Source: Lepidonotus clava
Lineage: Eukaryota; Annelida; Polychaeta; Phyllodocida; Polynoidae
Direction: 5' to 3'
Length of the DNA: 64,000 bases
Assembly (NCBI GenBank): GCA_936440205.1
Contig: OW387133.1
Location: 72,106,374 to 72,170,373 of the forward strand
The notes beneath the pieces were generated by a model, which saw only the letters and a list, made by a program, of their open reading frames with translations, ran no database searches and had not been told where the DNA came from. Below, piece by piece: positions 12,801 to 24,800 of the stretch (position 1 is its first letter; each line of letters starts with the position of its first letter). The position numbers and the translations under genes were made by a program.

Positions 12801-15800
12801 GAAAATATTTACTCGAAAATGCATGACGTAAGTTATTGAAACTGTCCCCGGAACCTGTCATAATGTAAAACAAAGTTGTCTACTACTATAATGGATCATG
12901 ACAACTTACTTTTTATCCTGAAGACCACATGAAATAGTTTTATCAAGCAAAAGCATTTTTTTATTCGTTCCAATTCTTGCTATGATAACCCAGAAATTAA
13001 GCCCCATTCCTAAATAACCTAGATCTCTTCGTTTGTTGAGTTTGTTTGGGGTCCCTGGATAGTAAATGATTTCCGCGAAATTCCATAGAAAATGCTTTTC
13101 TGTGGCAGGGGTCAGACATAGTCTTTTGGTGAATGGAGACTACACAGTTGTATTGCTGATTTGCAATAACATTGAAAGGCCAGCCTCACCTTTAACGGTC
13201 TTTGACTTGTGAGCTGTCAGGATTGGCCGACGTCATCTCCAGTTACTGTCGCCGACAGTTGTTAGCCTGCTGAAGTTAATTAGGAGCTGTGGTAGAACTT
13301 CCTCATAATTGATAACGTCATAAAAAGTGATTTACTTACCCAGAGTGCCTAGGAGAGGATCCTTCGGAAAGTGTTGCTGGGAGATGTTTCTTTATCCATC
13401 CGGTCGGCTTTTTTCTGCGTAGAAAAATAATCTTACCTGCTTCATTTGGAACGGTAAAGTTATCAAGGTTAATGAAAGAATTTGATTTTTAATTACTGTT
13501 TTTAGCGTGTGAACTAGCAACAGACAGGGTTTTAAAATGTTAATGACTTTATAATAGCCATCGTTTTTGACATACGTAGATCATTCTTCGGAACATCCCT
13601 TTGATCTTGCGGCACAACTGTTTGGGAATTTAAAGAACTGTAATTAGTGCAATTTGCTAGTATTCAGAAGAGCGCAACAGTTAACGCCGTGTGTCTCATT
13701 TGATCAAGTTTATATTAATGATACTTATAATGCATTTAAAGATTCTGAAGTGACTATTTTGTCTTTTTTGAAATACATGGTTCTACCTTTAAAATCCAAT
13801 GGTTAGAGAAGTGAACAATTTAATGCATTGTTTTGCTCGTACATGTAGGATAAAGTATCGGCGATTTTTCTTAAGGTGTGTTTTATTTGGTTTTTTTTCC
13901 TGGGGGGGGGGGGGGGGGAAGTAAATCAATCCTAGTTTACTGAAGGCTTTGTAAATCTTGGATTAGGGACATTGAGAGCTATAACGTATCAAACCGTTAA
14001 TGATGTGGATTTCTTCTTCATGATTATGTTTTTGTTTTATTATTGCTTTCTAAGTCCAGATGCTTAGTTTCTAATAGCTTAATCCAATTTAGTTTAATTT
14101 AATCGCATTAAAGTGTTAACCCAATCGCATATCTTAAGAGAGGGAAACGGCATTCCTAGGAGCTCTGCCCAAAAAACATGTTGACGTGGAGATGTCTGCT
14201 ATTTCATTTCCAATTTCTTTGCTACAATGTATTTGGAAGTTATCCACTCTCACCATTGCACCACAGCATACAATCTCACTACAACTTAAAGAAATCTCCA
14301 TCAATATTCTTGTGTCAGTAGTAAGCCCTTTCTATATTGCAGAATAGTGAATTCTGTTTGTTACTAAGTTGTTTTGCCAACACTTTGTGATCCAGGTGTG
14401 TACATAGAGCCCCCCCCCCCCCTCCCCCAAACCAATATTAAAGTGTTACTGACAAATTTCTACCCCCCACATTCTCCTCTCCATATCCGAAATCCACCCC
14501 AACCCTATCCCAAACCAGTTAGTTCCTCCACAACTGTCAACTGGCGAAAATCATTACGCATTAAGGAGAGGGCCTAGAGATTGATGGGTCGACTAATGCC
14601 ACCCAGTATGTGGGGGACCTTCCAGGGTCGTAAAGAAAATCTCCCCCGACGCTGTAGGCTGGGTGCAGCCCCCTAACCTGTCGCCCCCCTGGAGCCGTGG
14701 CCGCGCCTGTCGCCTCCCGGAGCCGCCGCCGCCCATTGACAGTCATTGTCAACTCCAGCCTGATCTGGGTAATTGTCGGCGGCCGCCTTCCGCTAGATTG
14801 ATACTCATTACTGTCGTAATTAGGAGGCACAACATGTAGACACAATTTGCATTGTTAATCTGCTTTGCGAGCCAGGGGAAGGTAGCTTTCTCAAAAGGGA
14901 GTAGCTCTGGTTATGTAAATAAGGCGCCGTGGAGCGGGATAATGGGCAGGTGGGTCAATTAGCTGTGGAGGAGCCCGGCCAAGGCATACCTGGATGGCGC
15001 AGTTAGGTGGTATAGTGGCAAAGGCGGCGGCGAATTAGCCCATTGACTTGATGACGACCAGGTAACCCGACTGACTCCTGGTGTCCCATCAGGGCCTAAT
15101 GGGCTTAAATCACCGGCTACAATTACTGCTCCTGGGGTAATTGCCCCCAAAAAGAAAAAGGGGTACCACGGATGTCGGACTGTTACTTGTAATCGCGCGC
15201 TGCGGTATCATACCATGGATGATAAAGAGATGAGATTAAATCAAATTACGTGTTTGTGTGCGGTAATATAATTACATACTTCGAGGCTGTTTCAGATTTA
15301 TTTCGAAAGGTCGACCTGTGCCCTATTTTTTTCCTAGTCGACCATAAATGTATTCGGATGCTATTCTCCCACGCCTACGTCAAATTAAACCGTTTAATTA
15401 AAAGTCCCAGTGAAGGGCGTTGCTACTAAAGGCGCAACTCCACCCTTTTTATAATCAAATTGTTGTATAATGTTAAGAGGGCAGAGACAACAACTTTGTC
15501 TACCGAGCTAACATCTTTTAATGTATTATGTCTATTGGTAACACCTTTTCCCTGTTTTCTGCCCGTCCCTCAGTAGGTGAAGGAGGCCAGCTGATGTACG
15601 GCGGATCCCAAGGCATGGGTCACCTGCCGCCTCCCCCTCCGCCGCCCCACCACGGAGGGCCAGCAGCAGGGCGCAACGTGCAGCCCCCACCGCCCCCTCC
15701 GCCGCCGGCCCCCCACCCGGCCATGATGGGCGCGCCGCCCCTGGGCATGGCGCCCACGTCGCACGGTCAGCCCGGGCCGCCGCCCCACCAACAGGCCCAG

Positions 15801-18800
15801 CAGGCGCCCCAACAACAGGCGCCGCAGCCCGCCCCCTCCAACATGCGCAACTTGATGGCCATCCCCAGCTACACTACCAAACACTTCAACAGTAAGTCAC
15901 ACCACTTCCTTCTAACCCACCAGACCTGGCAAACGTTGGACAAAAAACTAGATAATAAAATGAAGGATCCAAAGACAATGGCGTTTGGTTTACCGCGATT
16001 CTAGCCTGACATGTGATAATGGCCATTTTCAGTGCAATTGACTTTCTTTTTTTTTCTTTTTTTTAATGCCATGCCATTCACCCCTAACTAACCCAATAAG
16101 ATCAAGTCAGGAAAAGTCTGGAAAAAATGTCTCAAGTAAAGAAGTTAGATGAACAATCCAACAATCCAGCACGTACTTTTTTGTTGTCTCCAGTCGATTG
16201 CCTCTGAATAGCCTTCTTCAGCCTTTCCCTAAATAGAATAAGATAAATGATGGTTTGTAAGGAAACCCAAGAGATCGATTTAGACATTATTGTTTTGCCC
16301 CCTTGTGCCCCCCTCTGTTGATGTGGACCATCACAATTAATACATTAGGCTTTTCCAACTTGGCTACATACGCGTTTAGCCTGTATAACAAATACCAGTT
16401 TGTACGTGGTGGCTGAGGTCCCTTAATTTCCCCACGGAACGTTTTGTGCATTATGTGATAACCTGACCTAGAAAACGAGCAATTCGTTATCAACGAATAG
16501 AGTGCCGGCCGTCTGGTCCGAATACTATACCATGGCGTGATGACTAAAGATAGTAAAATAGGCAAGCCAGACAGCAATACATAGGTTTTACTCAAGTCTA
16601 CAAACGTAAAACCGAGATCTATTATAGGACCCCCAGACTAGCCTTTCCAGCTGGACGCGTGGAAATCCCAAGTCTGGCAGGGTGGCGGCTCGCTAGACGA
16701 CCGCGCCAGCCTCTGCTACATAAATCATCAATCAGACACTTAAGGTCTCTTGCCGCGGGTGATTGATTTGCACGGCCGACCTGCGGGCCAGGAAGGCATC
16801 GACAGGTAGGGCGGGTACCACCTGGGCCCGCCTGGTCGGCCGGCTCGGCCAGACGGGGCTCTTAGGGCTGGTCGGGTCGGGTCGGCAAAAAGCCCGCGTC
16901 TGCCACCTTCACCTAAGTGGCTTTTCACACAATAGTCCCTCTTTCCTCACCCGCGCCTTATCGGGGCATTTATGTCATTAACAGCGAATAACCCGACGTT
17001 TAATTGTTACGGTAATCACTTGTTTAGCGCAGGAATCTCGCGATAAAGATCCCCAGAAAAATGGGTCGCCAAAAACGTGTGTAAATGACCAAAGCTGAAA
17101 GACCTGTTGTATAACTTTTTTAGTATTCAATTCTTTGTCAGTTTTATAATTGTGCTTCTATTGGCTTGTTCAATTCACATGGCTGTACACTTGGAATGGG
17201 GGTGGGGGTTGATTAATTCTAGGTTTGCTGAGATAATTGGGTAGACGTCTGCTCTGTTCAGATAATAAGGGCCTCGGGACCCTTTGATCACCGTCAAATT
17301 AGGCCTCCAAGTGGTAATAACGACAAGAAGGGCGCTCTTCTCTGCTCTCCTCTAAGTGTTATTTACCATGAAGGATCAAACAAGGCATCACGTCATTGTG
17401 ACTGCACAAATACCTGTAACGGAGACACCGAACATATCGCTGATCAAAGCCATGATTAGTTCATACTCGTATCATGTATTTGCAACTGTCCAAGCTTAGT
17501 GGGGAATATTATGCACCATAGCCACATGGCGAGATTCACCTAGTCGACCAACTGATCATTGCTTGAATCGGCTGATTCTACCCAGAGAATCGGCCGATGT
17601 TTGGGCTGATTCAGATAAAACATGCAGATTATACTGCATACTGACAAGGGACCACTCAAAATCACGATTGAAGTCGGCCAACAGGTTGTAAAAAACGGGC
17701 GGCCACCTCACAACCGCCGCAGTTGGTACGGGGCTCTAGTTACCATAGTCGACTTTCACCTACCCTGTCCATTGATTGAATCGATTGGCCTCGTTTATTT
17801 TGCTCTGTCGAATAGATAGCTGTAAAGCAAGATGAAATAACTATTAAATCGTCCCGCTGTTATTCCATTTATGATTGTTTTAGAATTTATAAGATGAACC
17901 ACGTTTTGGATTACTATGCAATAGTGCAACTGCATTTAGGTTGGACCATTTAACATATTTTATAAACTAGATATAAAATTTCAACTGTTTCGAGTGAAGA
18001 TATAATTTGCTTCAAACTGGCATATTTCATACAGCGTGTTTTCCGATTTATAGGTAATCAGCAGGATGACCCACAACGATACAAGCGCATCTTCTTTGTC
18101 GAATTGTAATAAATACATTTGCTTTGAGTTTCTCTGAATTAACAGATACAGTCGGATGTTATAGTCGGACGTGTAAATCACCTCCCATAATGACTACCTC
18201 TCTTGATATATCTCTGCCTTAATTGTGTGTAACGACACGATACTGCAAGTAATGACTGAGGTCGACAAGTCAGTGATAATTGAAGAACCCCTGACAGTTG
18301 ATTGGGTAGTGCCTGGTGATAAGGCGGTTGCATCAGGTGGGGAGGTCTGTGGGGGGCTGTCGGTAAGGGGTAACGTACAGTAGGGCCCTGAGGGCGTTGA
18401 CCGCTGAGCCCTGCCTCTGTCACCGCCCGCCGATTACTGTCACATCCCGTCTACCTGGTCGTCACCTACCCTCTGCTGAGACCAGCCAGATTACCCCCGC
18501 TTCACGTCGGGGAGCCGGTCTGCCGATAGACGGAAAACAGGAATTTCAAAGTGGGGAAATGGACAAAAAGATCATTATGACAAAAATATCATTATAAAGT
18601 TGCAAACAAACTAATAATGCATACCTGACATAAATACAGTGGTATGTAAATTATGATAGGTCAAAGCATTAAGTGGATCCACACCACAACCCAGCGACGT
18701 GTCGTGAGAAATTGTGGCTATTAGATACCGTCATCTCAGGTGCCCTGTAACCGTAAATGTATTTAAGGCCTATCTGTATATACAGACTGTTTAGACTACT

Positions 18801-21800
18801 ACATGTTTATAGATCGGTTGCGTAAATTTCAGAGTGTGTATGTGTAGGTGGGTTTAGAAGGTCATTGGTTTAAATTAAACTTTAAATGCTGGTTTATCTA
18901 TCCCGCTCCTAGCATTCTGATTTGTATTCATTGAAAGAAACAAGAAGGAAATATATATTGGTACCAATTCACAGAAATATCCTCAGATATTAATGTCTAA
19001 ATATAATAGGTAGAAGAATATCCTTATCGTTATTAGTAGTCGAGTCGTGTGCTGTTGGGTTAGTTTGCAAAAAACGCACCAATATACACGACTCTTTCTG
19101 TGAGTTTTGTTTTACGAGAAAGGAACCTGTAAAACTGCCTTACATAGATAAGGGCATGAGAAGTTATTTTGATGTTTACCCCAAAACACAAAGTGGCCTG
19201 TTGCTGGCGGTTTGGTCGGTAAAAGGGCCTCGGTCAGAATTGGACTGCAACCTCAACCAGGTCCCTCACTACCAAGACGGACTTGGACCCGAATCCCTGA
19301 TCATCCCTCAGTTACCAAACAAATGTCGAAACATGTCAGGTGCATTTAGACTGAAACAGATGGACACTGATGAGTCTTGTAGAAAAAGAAGAGGAGATGT
19401 GGACACGGTCTGCTGACTGCCCCCCCCCCCCCCCCCCGTGGGTCTCTGTCCCCCTGTTGGCCGGCCGGCCGGGCTGGGCGGGGGGGGGGGGTGACAGTAG
19501 GTGGGGGGGGGGGGGGGGGTGGACGTCGTTGTCGTCATGGCGGCCGGGGCGGGACGCAGACAGCCGGCTGCTGCTGGCTGCGGAAGTGGACAATTTGTCG
19601 GCGAGCGGCGGGCCACACGGCGGGCCAGGGGTCACCGCCTGGTTAACCCACCTGAGACGGGGCACCGGGGGGGCAGCGGATATACTCCGCCACCAACGTT
19701 GTTTTATCAAGCCCCCCCATATGAAAAGAAACAGTAAACCTATAATAGAAAAAGGTCTGACAAAAAAAGACACCAGTGAGAGGGGTCCTCAAAAGAAAGA
19801 ATACTTACCATTTCCGGGAACTAACATACTCAAAAAACGAAGAGAGTGGTCGTGAAGTGCCCCTCAGTTTATTCAAGGCGACCCTTACCCGCGATCTTCA
19901 CCTCACATAAAGGGTGCGTTTAACCCCGGCAATAACCCGGAACTCGCCAAATGATCACGACTTGTATGTGAAGGCAACATTATCCCAAGCATGTTGGGTC
20001 TAATCAGGATCAGGTATAAAGGGGACAATTTGTCCGTAGGTCAGTGTGGCCCGGGGGGTAGTGGGGCCCCCTGCCCCGCGCCCACCGCAGCGCCCCCTGC
20101 ACCCCGGAAGGACACTTAGTTCACAGCCGCCGCCTGCGGTCAGCCGGTTCAACTCGGACCGCAGTCAAACAAGTTCATCTTTCTCGGTGCGTGCCCGCCA
20201 GAAACCACGCACACCCAGATGTTGGAGGGAGACTGCTGGCCCGAGAGGGGGAAAAGGGGAAAAACCGGGCCACTGAGGCCTTTGTCAATTAACCACCATT
20301 AGACACTGTGTGTGGTCAAAGGCTAGATGGAGCAGGCAGTGTACAAGTTTTACTTGGCCCGGTGTGAGTAACATCGTACCTGGTTTTTATAGCTGAAAGA
20401 CCACATCTAGCACACATGTGAAGACAACTTGAAAATGGTAAATGAGCAAAGTGTTGACTGATTGGATTCTAGCATTCCCTGAACTCATTGTCCCTCATTT
20501 GCAATATTAGTATCCCACACATAAAATCATTTTCGTGAAACCATCTTACTACTTTAAATAAAATTAAGTCTCAGCTATAAAATATTTGTAAATAGAACAA
20601 ATATTCATTTGTTAATTTTAGTTACAAGAGAAGTTAGGTGAGGGCAGTGCATTACAGTGCACCTTGGTAGCTAAACGGGGAGTACGCTGACCGTAGGATG
20701 ATGAAAGACGTGCTGGAGACTGTAGGCAGGTGGGGCAGTGGGGGAGGAGGGCCCCAGCGTCCAGCGGTGGGCGTGGTCAGCCCTGACCTGAGGCCAGCCA
20801 GGTGAGGTCCATTAGTAGCCCTGATCACCGACCCACCACCGACCAGCCGTGTCGGCCGGACGACGTGTTGGTCTCACTGCCCTTTGAGACGGCGGCCCTG
20901 TCTTATCGGGCCGCCCGGGACCCTTCTCATTAGAGGTGGGGAGGGAGGCTGGGGTGGGCAGTGGCCGCAGGATGTAGGCTAAGAGATGTATTGGGGGTGG
21001 GGGGCACACTGTCCAGTCCTCTGACCTCGGGCGCCCCCGTCCCAGATGACATCTTGTGTAAGGGGTGAGCTTGAGGCCACCCCCTCCCGCCCTTCACCTT
21101 CCCCCTCCCACCCCACGCGGCCTCCCGTGAGACTGGGAGGGCAACACCTGGATGGCCACTGCCCTCACCTCCCCCTGTCGCCCTTACCTGCATGAAGTGA
21201 CCCTGCCGGGGCCCTGTGCCTCCCCTAGCCTGATTTATAGCCCTGTCTTCAATCTCACCTGTCCATGTGACCATCAATTAATGCACAATTTATGGGTCTG
21301 TTTTGCTTCTCCTCTTGAAGTGGTCATTGAGACGGGAGAAGAAATGACGCAGTTTGGTCCCGCGTTCGGCTATGTAACTCCCATGGGAGGTGCATGCTCG
21401 TCCAGGTACCAGGTTCCCCAGAATAAGGAGCCCCTCTATGATCTCAGCCTAAACTGGTTAGAAAAAATAGTAGTCCTTGCCATATTTGAGGTAGCCCACC
21501 CACTAACAGGATCACGCGCCTGTCTAAAGGAGATATTGCAGGATCAGACTCCTTCCTGCTAGACCCCGCTAGCCTACTTTAGAGAATCGCTAGATCTCTA
21601 TTATAATGTATTTTCAAAAATAGATTTAAACCTCTTAAAGTTTTCATCCCTTACGAGAAATTAGAAATCTCTTAGAAAACTAGAATAGTTCTTAGATTAT
21701 TGTTGTCACCGTGGATCAACTTTTAAGTACTGAATTATGCATATTAGTTGGGATGTACACCTCGAAAAATGGGATAGTCTTTTTTTTAAAAGACGAGGAG

Positions 21801-24800
21801 ACGTAGACCAGTATATATATGGAGGACTGGAACTTTGTCTGTGATTCTTCTGATTGTGAAGAAGGGGTGTAGGCTGTATCGTCCCCCTTGTTTCCGCAGT
21901 TCACAAACCCCCCTCCGGCCGGCCCGTTTCTGGCACCACAAGCAACTGTTTTGACATTGCACATAGAGCGTGTTAGCGCTGGGCCTGTCTGACAGTTTCT
22001 GCTTGGTTTGATCCTATCTGAGGCCTCCTCCCCACGCCATAATGATGTCTTATTAGACTATTGTGCGTGTGTAGCGCGGCGGCTAGTCAACATCTGTGGC
22101 AACTGCTTTTCAGTGGCACCGACCTGTGCCGAAATAGCCGCTGGCCCCTGGACAGGTGTGGGAACCGAGACCGGGGCCAGAGGTGGGCAGGGGAGGGTGC
22201 AGAGAGAGGACACTGGAGGAGGTTCCCCCAGGATACCAGACCTGATGGAGTTGGATTTTAGGGTACTGGAGCAGGGTGGTACTGGTATGAGAGAAGATTG
22301 TTGGGGGGGGGGGGGGGGGGGTGCATGGCTGTTGTATTAATCATCGTCCATCCCGATTGGCCGCAGGTATGCGCAAACAGCAAACAGGGCGAGTCTTGAT
22401 ACCTCAGGTGTGTCAACAGCCCCGGCCCGCGCGCCCCGGCCCGTGTTTACGACACACTAAAATGATGAGTTTCCACTTTATTATGATGGATTGCTATTTG
22501 TTGTCTCATCCCTTTGATATAAAAGAAATAGCAGCATGGAGAGGGGATTACAGTGGGTAATCCCCTGCTGGATCATAGGGGGAGGGGGCATGTTGTCTTG
22601 GGTTATGACCCAATAATGATTCAGGGTAGAGCATTGCATGAGCCAAGTTGGACATTGTGACATAGCACCGGAGGAAAGCCTTGGATATGTGTACATGAAG
22701 TGACCCTTTAAAGCCTACTCTCTTCAGAATATACACACTTGAAATGGCCATAACGTCGGCGCTTGAAAAAGGCTACGTTTTATGTTGCCTGCAAGAGGAA
22801 ACTACTGTGTAAAGCCCGGGCGGCGCTGGCCCCTCTCCAGAAACAATACTGAAGCGGGCCCAATTATCAGGCTGCTACTCTAGCTAAAATATTGTCGTAG
22901 TTTCATGAAGTGTGAAAAGAATCTAACAGCAACGGGCTGCAAACAGGGTGGGTTTGTTTGAAGGTAAGCGATGGGTAAGGAGTGAGCGTGGGGTGTGAGA
23001 ACGCGCTGTGGGCGCTGTGAACATAATGATGTGGTCACTTGCAACAAGACCAACGTTTGGCCATATGTTGTCTGGTAACTAGGCGGGGGTCACCACAAGA
23101 GACAGGTGACACAAAGGTAATAACCGGCCTCTCACGCCAGCCGGGGCCACACCACCTCCCTCTGTTGTAATACAGGAAAAAAAGGTTAGGCTGAATAGAG
23201 GTTGTGGGTTGAAAACATAAGATTTATGTTTGCCCTTTTGCATAGAACTTGAACTGAAGAACCGATAACAGCATACTTTGTTTTTTGTCGATGTTAACAA
23301 CATACTTTTAAAGCCTTTAGGAAATTGTTCCCACCGCAAATAATTGTGGTAGGATTAAGTATGTTGATAGGTCTTTTTTTCTACGTTCACGTGATCTACT
23401 CCCTTATTCCCACCGCCAGTTCCATTATCAATTAAATTCAATTAAACCAAGTTTAAAAGTAACCAGAAATTGTCCTCACTTAACCAACGCCGAGAAAAGA
23501 GACAGTAAGTTAAAATACCCGTTAATCTTAAAGGGACTTTGTGAAAGAGGGAAACTAAGCCACATTTGACAACATTCTGCCTGGACGAGTTGGGTCCAAA
23601 TAGGGCTGATCACCTCGAAGAGAGGACCTCTCAGTTAAAGGGCACCTGTGCTTTGAAGGAGCAGAGCGGCCTGTTTTACAGTGAAGCTATAGAAGAGGGG
23701 AGGCGCCCCGTCTCTTCTGTCGGTTGCAGCACCTCATACTGGACACTGTCCAAATGGGTCAGACTTGTCCCTGAGAAGGCAGCCGACGACTTGGCCGCCG
23801 TCCACGGCTGGCAGACCCACAGCCTTATTATCGCTCGACGTTTTCATGCGATACGGCATTCCTTCTCGGGATATATCGGTCATGCAGCCGCCTGTCACAG
23901 ACAGCTATAAAACTCCAAATACACAACGTTCCCACACTGAGAGAACTGGGCTGTGCACGCTTGTCTGGGAGATGCGGCCTTGGTTGGGGACCCATGGGGC
24001 TAAAAAGTAATTGACATTAGTAGTGACCCTTGTAATTAGACAACGCGGGTGATCATTTCGCTTGTTGATAAACTTATAATTAGATTAAATTTGTGTGCGT
24101 TACATTCACATCTCAAATTTTTAATTTGATTTTTTTGGTATCCGTTGAAGGTAATTTACCTTGATGGTTCTTAACTACGTGACTAAACATATGTATAACT
24201 ACAAGTACATCCAAGCAGCAGCGAATTTGGTGAAAATTCAAACATAAGGCAATCATTTAAAAGCATACATTTCTATTAATGTTCGCTTTCTTCATATTCT
24301 TGTCGTTTCCCCAGCAAGCCCCACCTGGCATTACCAAACGGGTCTTCCGCAGCACGCCACATGGCTTTGTTGGGCGCAGGGTGATTACCCAGGGCAAATC
24401 ATACATGATTTATCTCCCGCTGGCCACTTTTCCAGGCTTTGCTGCCTATTAGACCGGGCTGCGTCTCCGTGTCCAGCCAAGGGGAGAAAGGGGAAGGGGA
24501 ATGCACGAGTAGGGGGTTGTCAACGTGGACGCGTCGCCCACAAGCAGACTAAACTGACTTGGCGTGTTTGTGGGCGTGGTCCGAGGCGGGGCGGTCAGCT
24601 TGACCTCTGACCGGGCCGCACGGCATGGCCAGCCGGACAACGGTTGGTCAGCCTGGGGCACTCACCAAAGGGCGCGAAAAAAGACTAAGGTTGCATAAGT
24701 GTCAAGAATGTACACTATCTTTATCGGAAAGTCTATAATTTTTAAATGAATATGTTTGTGACATAGTATGGCGTTTGATTGACTACTTTGTGAAATGGTA

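Noticed and set aside
21152-21562. 136-codon open frame in the last intron
   Set aside because: No recognisable domain, no fitting acceptor/donor pair, and located in a GC-rich island.
23566-23910. 114-codon open frame in the last intron
   Set aside because: Mixed-composition sequence with no homologous motif; overlapping frame also open; likely chance or a conserved non-coding block.
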